Source: Sinorhizobium numidicum
Lineage (GTDB): Bacteria; Pseudomonadota; Alphaproteobacteria; Rhizobiales; Rhizobiaceae
Assembly: GCF_029892045.1 (NCBI RefSeq)
Contig: NZ_CP120367.1
Location: 1,054,001 to 1,118,000 of the forward strand
Direction of reading: 5' to 3'
DNA length: 64,000 bases
In this document: piece by piece, positions 1 to 9,683 of the stretch
Position numbering within the stretch: position 1 is the stretch's first letter
How the letters are laid out: each line of letters opens with the position of its first letter
Notes under the pieces: generated by a model
The model's database searches: none
Seen by the model: only the letters and a program-made list of their open reading frames with translations
What the model was told of the DNA's origin: nothing
Position numbers and translations under genes: made by a program

Positions 1-1222
1 CAAAAAGCCCGATCAGCTGCCGGACGCTGGAATGATGATCGAATTCGGCACGCACGCGCTCTTCCGCCGCTCCCCCAAGCCGCCGGCGCAGATCGGGATC
101 GCGTGCCAGTCTTTCGAGCGCCAAGGCAAACGCGCGGGGGTCCTCCGCGGGCACGAGGAGGCCGTTCCGACCGTCGTCGAGCAGCTCCGGTACGCCGGAG
201 ACGGACGTCGAAACGCAGGCCAGGCGCTGGCTCGACGCTTCTACCAGCACATTCGGCAGGCCATCGCGATCGCCATTGTTAGCGATACGGCACGCCAACG
301 CGAAGATATCGCTTCTGCGGTAGTGCACCAGCACGTCCTTCTGGTCGAGCGCACCGTTCCAGCTTACGCGACCCGCAAGGCCAAGCTCATCGGCAAGGGT
401 CTGGAGTTCGCCCGTCAGATCACCCGCGCCGATGTGCTCGAAGCGCCAGTTGAGATCGGCGGGCAACAGCGAAAGCGCCTTGAGGAGGATATCGTATCCT
501 TTCTTGGCGACGGCACGTCCGACGCTGACGATGTGAACCGGATCGCCGGGATCGGAACCGTCGCGGCGGGAATGATCGCCTTCGAAGACCGGGAACCGGT
601 CGAGATCAAGGCCATGATAGCTCAAATGCACGCGGGACTTTTCGGCCGTTAGGCTTTGCAAATGCTCGAAGCCGTTGCGCGTACAGGTCACCGTCCAGCG
701 GGCGCGCCCAAGTTTTTCGGAAAGTTCCCAATCCGCAGACGTCCAAATGTCCTTGGCATGCGCAGAGCAGGTCCAGGGGATGCCGGCGATGATGCTCGCA
801 TAATCCGTCACCGATGCCGGTGTATGAATGAAATGCGCGTGAAGCCAGCTTGCGTCGCCGGGCCATTCTGCGGCAAGCACCAGCGCCTGACCAAAACGGC
901 GGAAGCGATTGCGTGTCCTGTCGCGCCACAGATCCCGGAGGAACGGTCCCAATGCCCGCCAGAAACCGGCCTTCGGTGTCGATTTGAGCAATGCACGAAA
1001 CACACGCAAGGGCTCGTCATGCAGGTATTCCGGCAGGTAATACACCGAAGCGCGGATTTCGTCGTGAACGGGATGGCGCTTGGCATCGGTCGGACGGCGG
1101 AGGGCAACGAGCACCAGTTCGTGCCCCGCCTTTTCCAGGCCGAGCAGTTCCTGCGCAATGAAGGTTTCCGAAAGGCGGGGATAACCCTTCAGAACAACGG
1201 CAATCTTTCGATTTGACGACAC
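1..1222 (-). CDS. GT4-family glycosyltransferase, 3' end cut by window edge
   Basis: An open frame runs leftward from a GTG at 1222 to the window edge, about 407 codons without a stop. The N-terminus has a Rossmann-type start (RKIAVVLKGYPRLSETFIAQ) typical of GT4 enzymes related to WcaL of colanic acid synthesis. The C-terminal half has the GT-B nucleotide-sugar region: KKGYDILLKAL, then DIFALACR, GLPNVLVEASS and GVPELLDDGRNGLLVP. The start lies 5 bases after the stop of the upstream glycosyltransferase (1227), so the two genes are probably co-transcribed with the ABC transporter behind them. It probably transfers a sugar from a nucleotide donor in the cytoplasm; donor and acceptor cannot be read. 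The extreme C-terminus lies outside the window. Plus-strand frames over this interval are shadows. Confidence 0.85.
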   Translation of the reverse strand, partial: MSSNRKIAVVLKGYPRLSETFIAQELLGLEKAGHELVLVALRRPTDAKRHPVHDEIRASVYYLPEYLHDEPLRVFRALLKSTPKAGFWRALGPFLRDLWRDRTRNRFRRFGQALVLAAEWPGDASWLHAHFIHTPASVTDYASIIAGIPWTCSAHAKDIWTSADWELSEKLGRARWTVTCTRNGFEHLQSLTAEKSRVHLSYHGLDLDRFPVFEGDHSRRDGSDPGDPVHIVSVGRAVAKKGYDILLKALSLLPADLNWRFEHIGAGDLTGELQTLADELGLAGRVSWNGALDQKDVLVHYRRSDIFALACRIANNGDRDGLPNVLVEASSQRLACVSTSVSGVPELLDDGRNGLLVPAEDPRAFALALERLARDPDLRRRLGGAAEERVRAEFDHHSSVRQLIGLF

Positions 1223-1226
1223 GGGT

Positions 1227-2441
1227 TCAGCTTGTCTTCTTAACGACGCTTAAGTGTTCTTTCGATCTGTGATCGAGCCAATCGCCGACGATTTCGGATA
1301 TGTGGACAAGGCCTTCGAGCCGCAGCCCGTTGGCGCCATGCGACGGCGGCGCGCGCTTGGGCAGCGCCTTCAGTGCGGCGGCGAATCTGAGCGGGTCTTC
1401 CGCCTCATGCGGGAGAAGCATTTCGACGAGGCCGAGCTCTGATGCGCGCTGGGCACGGATCAGTTGTTCCTCGCGCGGCTGCAGCCGCGGCACGATCAGC
1501 GCCGGCTTGTCGAAGGAAAGGATCTCGCAATAGGTGTTGTAACCGCCCATCGAGACGACACCCGTGGCGCCGGCGATCAGCTCCTCCATGCGATTGTCGA
1601 ACTCGATCATCTTGATGAAAGGAATGCGGCTGCCCTTCCTGATCAGCTTGTTGCGCTGCTTGGCGGGCATGTAGGGGCCGAGCACGACGAACGCGTTATG
1701 CGTGAGTTCCGGATCCTGCTGATAGGCATGGATGACATCATGAATGAGGTCGGCGCCGTCGCCGCCGCCGCCGGTCGTGACGAGGATGTAGTCTCCTTCC
1801 GGCTTGTGGCCGGGCAATCCGTCATGCGGCACGCTCCTTTGCAGGAAACCTACGAAATTCATGCGTTCGCGCACAGCCGTCGGCACTTCGAGATCCACCA
1901 GCGGATCGTAAAAATCCGGCGGGCCATACACCCAGACCGAATCGTAGAACTGCTCGATCTTGCGCATCGTGTCGCGACGCTTCCACTCGACTTCAAGCAG
2001 ATGCGGCGCGTCCATGACTTCCCGGAGGCCTAGAACCAATCTCGTCCCGTGCGTCTTCAGATAGGTCAACGTCTCCTCGACCTCGCCGCGCAGGCCCATC
2101 GGCTCCTTGTCGACGATGAAGATATCCGGCTTGAAGGTCTCTGCAGTCGAGCGAATGATCGACTGGCGCATCTTCAGCGTCTCATGCAGTTCGATGTGCC
2201 GGTCGAGCGACGTGTATTCTCCGTTTCTGAGCTTGATGACGCTCGGAATTTTCACGAAATCGACACGCGCGCGATAGTCGAAGGCGCCGGCGATGGTTGC
2301 GCCGGAGATGATCAGGATCTGCAGTCCGCTGTAGTCTTCCACCAGCGCATGCGCAATGGCACGGCAGCGCCTCAGGTGGCCGAGGCCGAACGTGTCATGG
2401 CTGTACATGAGGATCCGGGCATCTTCGAAACGCCGTATCAT
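1227..2441 (-). CDS. MurG/GT28-like glycosyltransferase
   Basis: The 404-residue product begins with an ATG at 2441, preceded by an AAAGG ribosome site. Near the N-terminus is HDTFGLGHLRRCRAIAHAL, the glycine/histidine loop of GT28-type GT-B enzymes. The C-terminal domain has VTTGGGGDGADLI and GVVSMGGYNTYCEIL followed by KPALIVPR, which matches the donor-binding GGxNT region of MurG relatives. No signal peptide is seen, so it is probably cytoplasmic or peripheral at the membrane. It follows the permease gene by 77 bases and precedes a GT4 gene by 4 bases, so it lies in one transcription unit with a peptide-type ABC transporter. The sugar transferred is unknown. Confidence 0.8.
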   Translation of the reverse strand: MIRRFEDARILMYSHDTFGLGHLRRCRAIAHALVEDYSGLQILIISGATIAGAFDYRARVDFVKIPSVIKLRNGEYTSLDRHIELHETLKMRQSIIRSTAETFKPDIFIVDKEPMGLRGEVEETLTYLKTHGTRLVLGLREVMDAPHLLEVEWKRRDTMRKIEQFYDSVWVYGPPDFYDPLVDLEVPTAVRERMNFVGFLQRSVPHDGLPGHKPEGDYILVTTGGGGDGADLIHDVIHAYQQDPELTHNAFVVLGPYMPAKQRNKLIRKGSRIPFIKMIEFDNRMEELIAGATGVVSMGGYNTYCEILSFDKPALIVPRLQPREEQLIRAQRASELGLVEMLLPHEAEDPLRFAAALKALPKRAPPSHGANGLRLEGLVHISEIVGDWLDHRSKEHLSVVKKTS

Positions 2442-2518
2442 GCGAAGAACCTTTCGCTCATAACTAGAAGGTCACGATCTGCTGCAGCGCCTGCTTTCGA
2501 TCAACGGCGATACCGGTG

Positions 2519-3694
2519 CTATTTGTAGGGATCGGCGGCGTCGCGCAACCCGTCTCCCAGGAAGTTGAACGCCAAGATCACAAGAATAACTGGTATAGTG
2601 GGAAAGAGCAGCCACGGATAGAAGGCAATGACGCTGACGCTCTTTGCCTCTGTCAGCAGAATGCCCCAGCTCGTGATCGGTGGCCTGAGGCCGAGGCCGA
2701 GGAAGCTCAGCGCCGTCTCGCCGAGAATCATGCCGGGAATGGAGATCGTCGCCGTCGCGATGAGATGGGACATGAAGCCCGGCACCAGATGCCGCCCGAT
2801 GATGCGGCTGCTCCTCGCCCCCATCAGTTGCGCCGCTAGCACATAATCCTCTTCGCGCAAGGCAAGGAGCTTTGACCGGACCGCGCGTGCAAGCCCGGTC
2901 CAGTCGAGAAGGCCGAGGATGACGGTGATGCCGAGATAGATGAGGATGGGGCTCCAGGTCGCCGGCATGATTGCCGCGAGCGAAAGCCAGAGCGGAATGC
3001 TCGGTATCGACTGAAGAACCTCGATTATCCTCTGAACAACGAGGTCGAATATCCCGCCGTGATACCCGGCAAGGCCGCCGATGACGATACCCAATACGAA
3101 GCTGACGGTAATGCCGAGAAGCCCGATCGTCAGAGATATCCGCGCGCCATAGATGATGCGCGACAGCACGTCGCGGCCGAGCCTGTCCGTTCCCAACAGA
3201 AAGAGCTGGCCGTCCTTGGCGGGACAGACCAGATGGAGATTGCTGTCGAAAAGACCCCAGAAACGATAGCCGTCACCGCGACAAAAGAACCGGATCGGCT
3301 CTATGTTTGACCGGTTGTCGGTGTAGTTGCGCTTCAGCGTGTCCATGTCGAGCGCCATCGTGCGGCCGTATACGAACGGACCGACGAAGGCGCCCTCATG
3401 GAAGAAATGAACCCGTTGCGGCGGCGCGTAGATGAAATCGACGTTGCGCGTATGCAGGTTATAGGGCGCCAGGAACTCGCAAATGAGAATCATGCCGTAG
3501 AGCGCCGCGAGGAAAATGCCGGAAGCGAGCGCCAGCTTGTGGCGTCTGAACTTCCACCACATCAGGCGCAACTGCGACGCCTGATTCACCCGTACCTGCT
3601 CCTCCGTCATCACTTCGACTGAGTAAGGATCGAACGGGGCGGTCGAAACGTAATGCGGCAGGGGCTCGCCGGGCGCCGGAATCGGGGATGTCAC
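2519..3694 (-). CDS. ABC transporter permease, OppC/DppC type
   Basis: The 391-residue inner-membrane protein has the BPD_transp_1 fold of oligopeptide-type importers. An N-terminal cytoplasmic stretch precedes a first membrane segment near residues 50-70. A long periplasmic loop follows, which is larger than in classical OppC. Then come DRLGRDVLSRIIYGARISL and the EAA loop (AAQLMGARSSRIIGRHLVPG) that contacts the ATPase. The GTG start at 3694 overlaps the stop of the upstream permease (GTGA) and has an AGGAG site about 7 bases before it. Together with the genes at 3691, 4691 and 6589 it makes a complete binding-protein-dependent importer. Family members import peptides, opines or oligosaccharides; the substrate here is not evident. 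Confidence 0.9.
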   Translation of the reverse strand: MTSPIPAPGEPLPHYVSTAPFDPYSVEVMTEEQVRVNQASQLRLMWWKFRRHKLALASGIFLAALYGMILICEFLAPYNLHTRNVDFIYAPPQRVHFFHEGAFVGPFVYGRTMALDMDTLKRNYTDNRSNIEPIRFFCRGDGYRFWGLFDSNLHLVCPAKDGQLFLLGTDRLGRDVLSRIIYGARISLTIGLLGITVSFVLGIVIGGLAGYHGGIFDLVVQRIIEVLQSIPSIPLWLSLAAIMPATWSPILIYLGITVILGLLDWTGLARAVRSKLLALREEDYVLAAQLMGARSSRIIGRHLVPGFMSHLIATATISIPGMILGETALSFLGLGLRPPITSWGILLTEAKSVSVIAFYPWLLFPTIPVILVILAFNFLGDGLRDAADPYK

Positions 3695-4689
3695 TTGGTG
3701 CTCCTGCCCTGCAGGCGAATTCTAGGATCGAGTACGGCGAGCGCGAGATCGGAAATCAACACGCCGATGACGGTCAGAAACGCGAGAAACATTAGAAACG
3801 ACCCGGCTAGATACATGTCCTGGCTCTGCAACGCCTTGATCAGCATCGGTCCGGTGGTTTCGAGCGACAGCACGATCGCCGTGATTTCCGCACCGGAGAT
3901 GATCGCCGGCAGGATCGAGCCTATGTCGGAGATGAAGAAGTTGAGCGCCATGCGCAGCGGATATTTGAGAAGGGTGCGGGTGGGCGACAGTCCCTTCGCC
4001 CGCGCCGTGACGACATATTGCTTCTGGAGCTCGTCGAGCAGATTGGCCCTGAGCCGCCGGATCATGCCTGCCGTGCCCGCCGCGCCGACGATGATAACCG
4101 GGATCCAGATGTGTTCGAGAATAGATTCGGCTTTTTCCCAACTCATCGGCTCGGCGAGATATTTCTGGTCCATCAGATGGCCGATCGTGGTTCCGAACCA
4201 CATGTTGGCGAAATACATGAGGATCAGCGCCAGCATGAAATTCGGTATGGCGATGCCGATAAGGCCGATCAGCGACAAACCGTAGTCACCCCAGCTATAT
4301 TGATGCGTGGCGGCATAAATGCCGATCGGGAACGCTATGACCCAGGTGAATATGATCGTGAAGAAGGAGACGAGAATGGTCAGCCAGAGCCGGTCTCCGA
4401 CCACTTCGCTCACCGGCAATTCGTATTCGAACGAATAGCCGAAGTCGCCCTGCAGCATCCCGGCCACCCAGTAGACATAGCGCAGCAGCGGCGGCTGGTC
4501 GAAGCCGTACTGTTGTCGCAGGGCCTCGATCTGCTCCATGTTGACGCCTTCGCCCTGCGCCCTGATCTCGGCGATGTAGCTTTCGAAGTAGTCGCCAGGC
4601 GGCAATTCGATGATGGTGAAGACGAGCGCGGAAATGATGAGGAGGGTCGGAACCATAACCGCGATACGCCAGAGAATGTAGCGCAGCAT
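3691..4689 (-). CDS. ABC transporter permease, OppB/DppB type
   Basis: The start is the ATG at 4689, one base after the stop of the binding-protein gene. This gives 332 residues and removes a spurious N-terminal extension. The protein begins MLRYILWRIAVMVPTLLIIS, the first membrane helix of OppB-type permeases. It then has GDFGYSFEYELPVSEVVGDR and further helices. The EAA loop is YVVTARAKGLSPTRTLLKYP. It forms the membrane channel with the OppC-type partner, whose start overlaps its stop. The tight packing implies one operon. Substrate unknown. Confidence 0.9.
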   Translation of the reverse strand: MLRYILWRIAVMVPTLLIISALVFTIIELPPGDYFESYIAEIRAQGEGVNMEQIEALRQQYGFDQPPLLRYVYWVAGMLQGDFGYSFEYELPVSEVVGDRLWLTILVSFFTIIFTWVIAFPIGIYAATHQYSWGDYGLSLIGLIGIAIPNFMLALILMYFANMWFGTTIGHLMDQKYLAEPMSWEKAESILEHIWIPVIIVGAAGTAGMIRRLRANLLDELQKQYVVTARAKGLSPTRTLLKYPLRMALNFFISDIGSILPAIISGAEITAIVLSLETTGPMLIKALQSQDMYLAGSFLMFLAFLTVIGVLISDLALAVLDPRIRLQGRSTK

Positions 4690-4690
4690 G

Positions 4691-6592
4691 TCAGTTGTCC
4701 TGTTCCAACCAGAAGGTGTCGGGCTTGTAGACGCCGAAATAGCTCGTGGGATCGAAGCCGTACAGCGCCTTTTCCGGCATGTTACGGAGCTTCGAGGAAA
4801 CGAGGATCGGCTGCAGCGATGCGTTGACGAGGCCGATCGAGAAGACTTGATCAGTATAGATCGACAGCATCTTCCTCCAGATGTCCGCCCGCTCGGCATC
4901 GTCCGCGGAATGTCGCCAGCGCTTGAGCAGGGATAGGAGGTCGACGACCGGCGGCAGGTCGGGCGCCTCTCCCATTTCACCGTGCGAGAGATAGTTCAGG
5001 CCCCAGACGGGCCATTGCAGCTGATCGTCGGCAGTGGGGGCGAGCTGGCCCGGGTTCATATCAGCGGTCGGCACGCCGTTGTCGATGCCGAACCATATCG
5101 ACATAATGATCTCGCCGCCGACCGCGCGGCTGCGGAAGGTGTCGCGCTGGGACGTGCGGATGAAGAGCGAGATGCCAACTTTCTGCCAGTAATCGGTTAT
5201 GAGTTGCAGCACGTCCGTGTCGAGCGTGCTTTCGCCGGCTGTTTCGACCACGATCTGTGCTACGCGGCCATCGGGGAGGATGCGTATGCCGTCGCTGCCC
5301 CGCTTGGCGAGTCCCGCCTGATCAAGCAAGGCATTCGCCTGCTCCGGGTCGTGGGCGATCCAGGCATTGGCGAACTCGGGTCGGTAGAGCGGACTATCCG
5401 GCAGGACCGTATCGGCACTTTCTTTCGTCAGGCCGTAGAAAACCGCCATGTTGATTTCGCGCCTGTCGATCGCGAGCGACAGCGCCCGCCTGACGCGCAC
5501 ATCTCGCAGCAGCGGCCGCCACACAGGATCGGAACAGTTGAGGTTGGGAAGCAGCGCCAGGCGAGAGCCGGTTGTCTTCTTCCAGAGCTTGACCTTCACG
5601 GGATAGCGCTTCTCTGCATCCTTGAGGAAGGTGTAGTCGACGAAATCGATGCCCGCTGCCTGGAGGTCGCTCTCACCTGTGCCGGTTTTTGCCGGAATGA
5701 GCGAGGAGGAACTGACGCTCAGGACGAACTTGTCGATATAAGGCAATTGCAGGCCGTTCTCGTCGACACGGTGAAAATACGGATTGCGTTCGAAGACGAA
5801 CTGCTCGGCCGGCAGCGGCGTCGTGTTGCGCCAGGGATCAAGCGTCGGCAGATCGGGATTTTCGGGGCGGTAGGAACGCGCCATGCGCATATGCAACTGG
5901 CTCCATTTCTTGACCCGCTGCTCTTTCATGATCTCCTTGAGCTTGTCCTCGTCCTGGTATTTCTTGTGGAACTGCTTGAGATAAGCGGCCGGCATGGCAA
6001 TAACCAAGGGCTGCGGAGCGGCCAGCTTCTGCAGGAAATCCGGATTGGGAGTCTTCCACGAGTAGCGCAGCGTCCGCTCGTCGACGATTTCGAACTTTGC
6101 TCCCTCTCCGTCCATGACCAGCGCCGTCGGCAGCCCGGCCGGAGAGAGTTCTTCGCTGAGCAGCACGTCTTCCCAGCAGTAGCGGAAATCTTCCGTCGAA
6201 AGCGGCGTTCCGTCCGACCACTTATGTCCTTCGCGCAGATGAAAGGTGAAGATACGATCCTCGACTGTCTCATAGCTTTCAAGGACGTCGGGCTGGAGAT
6301 TGAGCGCCTCGTCATAACCGACCAGCCTGGCATAGCCGTAGATCGTCATGAGGCGAATGTCTTTGGCGCTACCGATCAGGCTCCGGACCGTTCCGCCATG
6401 GCGGCCCGGCTGTCGTCCCATCGCCGCGACATTGATGACCCGGGGCGTCTTCGGCAACCGCTCGCTAAGCGGCGGAAGCCTGCCCTCTGCGACGAGCGGA
6501 GCGAGGGCCTCGACCTCTTTCCCGGCCGCAAACAGGACCCTCGGCAGGGCAGTCGAAGCGAGAATGGCAAGAGCGGTTCTTCGGGTAATCAC
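4691..6592 (-). CDS. Periplasmic substrate-binding protein of a peptide-type ABC transporter (SBP_bac_5)
   Basis: I place the start at GTG 6592, which overlaps the stop of the ATPase gene as GTGA and is preceded by AAGGGAG about 8 bases upstream. A longer open frame exists, but its N-terminus is a shadow of the ATPase gene. The 633-residue protein opens with [17 protein letters not shown], a twin-arginine-like signal peptide. It then has the SBP_bac_5 core: [27 protein letters not shown] and [15 protein letters not shown]. The length exceeds typical DppA/OppA (about 530) and is nearer to YejA/MppA-like proteins. It should bind the ligand in the periplasm and deliver it to the two permeases. 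The linked glycosyltransferases and polysaccharide lyase make a glycan-derived or glycopeptide ligand possible, but that is inference. Confidence 0.88.
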   Translation of the reverse strand: MITRRTALAILASTALPRVLFAAGKEVEALAPLVAEGRLPPLSERLPKTPRVINVAAMGRQPGRHGGTVRSLIGSAKDIRLMTIYGYARLVGYDEALNLQPDVLESYETVEDRIFTFHLREGHKWSDGTPLSTEDFRYCWEDVLLSEELSPAGLPTALVMDGEGAKFEIVDERTLRYSWKTPNPDFLQKLAAPQPLVIAMPAAYLKQFHKKYQDEDKLKEIMKEQRVKKWSQLHMRMARSYRPENPDLPTLDPWRNTTPLPAEQFVFERNPYFHRVDENGLQLPYIDKFVLSVSSSSLIPAKTGTGESDLQAAGIDFVDYTFLKDAEKRYPVKVKLWKKTTGSRLALLPNLNCSDPVWRPLLRDVRVRRALSLAIDRREINMAVFYGLTKESADTVLPDSPLYRPEFANAWIAHDPEQANALLDQAGLAKRGSDGIRILPDGRVAQIVVETAGESTLDTDVLQLITDYWQKVGISLFIRTSQRDTFRSRAVGGEIIMSIWFGIDNGVPTADMNPGQLAPTADDQLQWPVWGLNYLSHGEMGEAPDLPPVVDLLSLLKRWRHSADDAERADIWRKMLSIYTDQVFSIGLVNASLQPILVSSKLRNMPEKALYGFDPTSYFGVYKPDTFWLEQDN

Positions 6593-8481
6593 GGGCGTAA
6601 CTCCCTTGCATCCATCGACTTTCGGGCGAGGACATAATGGTCGCCGCCAAGGTGGGCGGGAAAGAGAGCGTTCTCCTCGCCGCCATCGGAGAATTGTGCC
6701 CCCCAGCGGTCTTGGTCCGATCCGCCGCTCGCCTGGAGGGAATCGAAGTCGAGTTTGCGATCGAGATCGGGATAGGGAACGGCTGCGAGCAATGATTTCG
6801 TGTAGGGATGTACGGGATTGCGCATCAGGACCTCCCGCGGCGCGAGCTCCACGATCCGGCCGGCGCACATGACCGCGATCCGATCCGCCATGTAGTCGAC
6901 CACCGCGAGATTGTGCGAAATAAAAAGCGTCGTGAGGCCGAGCTCCTTCTGCAAATCCTTGAGCAGATTGAGAATCTGGGCCTGCACCGAGACATCGAGG
7001 GCCGAGACGGGCTCGTCGCAGATCAGAAGCTGCGGCACCAACGCAAGCGCCCGGGCGATCCCGATGCGTTGCCTTTGGCCGCCGGAGAAGCTGTGCGGAT
7101 AGCGGTTGATGAAACGCTGATCGAGGCCGACCGCCTGCAGCAGGGAGCGCACCGTTTCGACCCGCGACTTCGGCGTCCCCCGGCCGTGAATTTCGAGTGG
7201 CTCGCTGAGAATGTTCTTGACCGTCATCCGCGGTGAGAGGGAAGAAACCGGATCCTGGAAGACCATCTGGATCTTGGCGCGCAACTCCTTGAGCTCGGTG
7301 CCCTCGAGCTTGAGGACGTCGATCCGACCTTCGCCGTCGTCAAAGGTCACCGATCCTGCGTCCGGTGTTACCGCGCGCATCAGGATCTTGCTGACCGTCG
7401 TCTTGCCGCAGCCGCTCTCTCCCACCAACCCCAGGCATTCGCCGCGACGAATGTCGAAGCTGACATTATCGACGGCGCGATGCTGAGACGTGCCGCTGCT
7501 GCCGAACCAGCCGGAGCTGCGTCTCGAAAAGGTCTTCGACAGATGGCGAACCGACACGAGGACATCGGGCCCGGAGGATTTTTGTGCCTGTTGGCTTCCA
7601 ACAAGCGTCCCGGCCTTTACGGGCACTTCGCGGAGCGCCTTCAGCCGCTCGCCAGGCTTCATGTCGAAATGCGGCACCGCCGCCATCAGTCCCTTCAGAT
7701 AGGGATGCTGGGGATTGCGGAAGATAGCGTCGACCGGCCCTGCTTCGACTATATCGCCATGATAGATGACGACGACCTCGTCGGCCATGTTGGCGACAAC
7801 GCCGAGGTCGTGCGTGATCAGCAGCATGGCCATGTTGAGCTTGGCCTGGAGTTCGCGCAGGAGCTGGAGGATTTGCGCCTGGACGGTCACGTCGAGGGCG
7901 GTCGTCGGCTCGTCGGCAATCAGCAGCGCCGGACGGCAAATCAACGCCATGGCGATCATCGCACGTTGTCGCATGCCACCGGAGAGCTCGAACGGATACA
8001 TGTCATAAGCCCGCTTCGGATCGGAAAATCCGACATAGCCCAAGAGCTGTTCGGTCCTCGCCCGCCGCCCGGCCGTGTCCACGTCCGTATGGATCTTCAT
8101 CACTTCGGAAATCTGGTTGCCGATCGTGTGAAGCGGCGACAACGACGTCATCGGCTCCTGGAAAATCTTGCTGATGCGCGCACCGCGGATCTCCTGGATG
8201 TCGCGCCCGTCAGATTCCAGCGAGAGCAGATCGAGTGGCTTTCCGCCAGTCGCCGGGTCATTGAACAACACTCGGCCGCTGACTTCTGCGACGCTCGGCA
8301 GAATGCCCATTATCGCCTGGCTGATCGCCGATTTCCCCGACCCGGACTCGCCGACGAGCGCGGTCACTTTTCCCGGCAAAATCCTGAAATTTGCTTCCCG
8401 AACAGCCTCCACTTGGCCGCCAAGCACCGAGAATGTGATCCGCAGACCCTCAACCCGCAGCAGGTCCGCTCCTGACGTCAT
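6589..8481 (-). CDS. ABC transporter ATP-binding protein with two fused ATPase domains (OppD-OppF fusion)
   Basis: The 630-residue protein carries two complete ATPase modules. The first has Walker [10 protein letters not shown], signature [12 protein letters not shown] and Walker [14 protein letters not shown]. The second has [21 protein letters not shown] and [13 protein letters not shown]. Both have the C-terminal oligopeptide-transporter extension ([15 protein letters not shown] and [15 protein letters not shown]). A single polypeptide therefore replaces separate OppD and OppF subunits. The ATG at 8481 has a GAGGAAAG ribosome site. It is the first gene of the transport operon, and its stop overlaps the GTG of the binding-protein gene. 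It energises import at the cytoplasmic face. Confidence 0.93.
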   Translation of the reverse strand: MTSGADLLRVEGLRITFSVLGGQVEAVREANFRILPGKVTALVGESGSGKSAISQAIMGILPSVAEVSGRVLFNDPATGGKPLDLLSLESDGRDIQEIRGARISKIFQEPMTSLSPLHTIGNQISEVMKIHTDVDTAGRRARTEQLLGYVGFSDPKRAYDMYPFELSGGMRQRAMIAMALICRPALLIADEPTTALDVTVQAQILQLLRELQAKLNMAMLLITHDLGVVANMADEVVVIYHGDIVEAGPVDAIFRNPQHPYLKGLMAAVPHFDMKPGERLKALREVPVKAGTLVGSQQAQKSSGPDVLVSVRHLSKTFSRRSSGWFGSSGTSQHRAVDNVSFDIRRGECLGLVGESGCGKTTVSKILMRAVTPDAGSVTFDDGEGRIDVLKLEGTELKELRAKIQMVFQDPVSSLSPRMTVKNILSEPLEIHGRGTPKSRVETVRSLLQAVGLDQRFINRYPHSFSGGQRQRIGIARALALVPQLLICDEPVSALDVSVQAQILNLLKDLQKELGLTTLFISHNLAVVDYMADRIAVMCAGRIVELAPREVLMRNPVHPYTKSLLAAVPYPDLDRKLDFDSLQASGGSDQDRWGAQFSDGGEENALFPAHLGGDHYVLARKSMDARELRP

Positions 8482-8706
8482 TGCAACACGCTTTCCTCAT
8501 TGCCCCTCCTGCATAACTCCCTGGATCGGCGTCACCCACCAAGACCAAATTATGCAGCGATTTCAGATGTTACAGCGGCGTCTGCGCCTGCAAACAGACA
8601 CGCAGCGCTGTAGCCTCGCCACAAAAAAACAGTAGCGTAGCTTCAACAGGCTGTCCAGCACGCGACCAGACGGCCTAATCCGTGGGCGAGAGGGAGCTGC
8701 GCACAC

Positions 8707-9675
8707 TTAAGAGAAGGGGCAAATGCCGTTCGTCAGAACGTCGGCGCAACGCGGCGAGCGCCGGAAATCATCGTAATAGAGCGTCCAATTCGTGGTGTCG
8801 GCGGCGCGATAGGGGCCGAACTTGAAGTACTGGTTCTCGCCGAGCCCCTTGTCCGCGTGCCCCACATGGCCCTTCACCGTTATGATCGGCTGGCCATTGG
8901 CGAATAGCTCGATATGGCCGGAGCCATCCGGCCCCGGTTTGGTGAAGACGGCGAAATCGATCCAACCGGACTTCGGATCAGGCAGCGGGTTGCCGTGACG
9001 CGTAACGGTTATTGCTGTCGTGCACGAATTGAAGAGGCGGCTGTCCTCCGTTGTCCAATTGCCGTCCGTCGCAACCAGCATGCGCATCTGGTTGACGTCA
9101 GGACGGAGCCACACCGGCACCTCGCCCTCACCGCAGCGCGCCGCCGCATTCTTAGGCCCCGTCGAGACCGGCGGAAGATAGTTGGTTTCTACAGTGGCAA
9201 AAAGCTTGCCGAAATTCATACGGAGGGCAAGGAAGGGGCTGAAATCCCCGTCAGCGCCCGCGTCGATCTCGCGCTTCCATTGTGCGATGAGGTAGCGGTG
9301 ATCGCCGCTCGGTACCGGATCGGCGAACTTCACCGAAAAGCCGTACCAAACACCCTGGTCATAGGGCATGCGCAGTGCTGTCTTCTCCCAGATTTCCGCC
9401 CGCTCGCTGCATCCGTCGTCCGCTGGCCGACATTTGGGCACGACGCTAAGTTTCAACCCGCCGTTGCCCGTCCGCTTGACCGCGCTTTGAAACTCGAAAG
9501 TGCCGGCGCTCTGCTCGGAGTTCTCGCGGTAATAAAGCCCGCCTTCGGGGGCAAAATCCGTGCCCTCGAAACCGTCGACCAATTTCCGCTCCAGAGCCGG
9601 TTCTTGCTTCAGCGATTGAGCATTTGCGACGCCTGCCGTAGCAAGGACGGCGGCTAGAAGAGCCACGCGGTACAT
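8707..9675 (-). CDS. Secreted polysaccharide lyase (heparin lyase-like fold)
   Basis: I start at ATG 9675, with GAGGAG just upstream, giving 322 residues; a longer frame extends without support. The N-terminus MYRVALLAAVLATAGVANAQ is a Sec signal peptide with an ANA cleavage site. The mature part begins LVDGFEGTDFAPEGG and continues with LKLSVVPKCRPADDGCSERAEI, GVWYGFSVKF and YLIAQWK. It ends with KFGPYRAADTTNWTLYYDDF. These match the concanavalin-like polysaccharide lyase family (Pfam Polysacc_lyase). It should cleave an acidic polysaccharide in the periplasm or outside, perhaps trimming the local product. It sits 8 bases downstream of the cyclase gene on the same strand. Substrate unknown. 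Confidence 0.8.
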   Translation of the reverse strand: MYRVALLAAVLATAGVANAQSLKQEPALERKLVDGFEGTDFAPEGGLYYRENSEQSAGTFEFQSAVKRTGNGGLKLSVVPKCRPADDGCSERAEIWEKTALRMPYDQGVWYGFSVKFADPVPSGDHRYLIAQWKREIDAGADGDFSPFLALRMNFGKLFATVETNYLPPVSTGPKNAAARCGEGEVPVWLRPDVNQMRMLVATDGNWTTEDSRLFNSCTTAITVTRHGNPLPDPKSGWIDFAVFTKPGPDGSGHIELFANGQPIITVKGHVGHADKGLGENQYFKFGPYRAADTTNWTLYYDDFRRSPRCADVLTNGICPFS

Positions 9676-9683
9676 CCATCTCC

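Noticed and set aside
32..1216. Two long plus-strand open frames (206 and 186 residues)
   Set aside because: They are antisense to the glycosyltransferase frame that runs from 1222 to the window edge; only the minus-strand protein has family motifs.
4982..6637. 551-residue plus-strand frame
   Set aside because: It is antisense to the binding-protein gene, arginine-rich, and has no domain; a shadow caused by high GC.
6593..6868. N-terminal extension of the binding protein
   Set aside because: The extra residues are out-of-frame ATPase sequence; the GTG at 6592 has a ribosome site and is followed directly by the signal peptide.
7480..8475. 331-residue plus-strand frame
   Set aside because: Antisense to the fused ABC ATPase, whose two complete ATPase motif sets leave no doubt about the coding strand.
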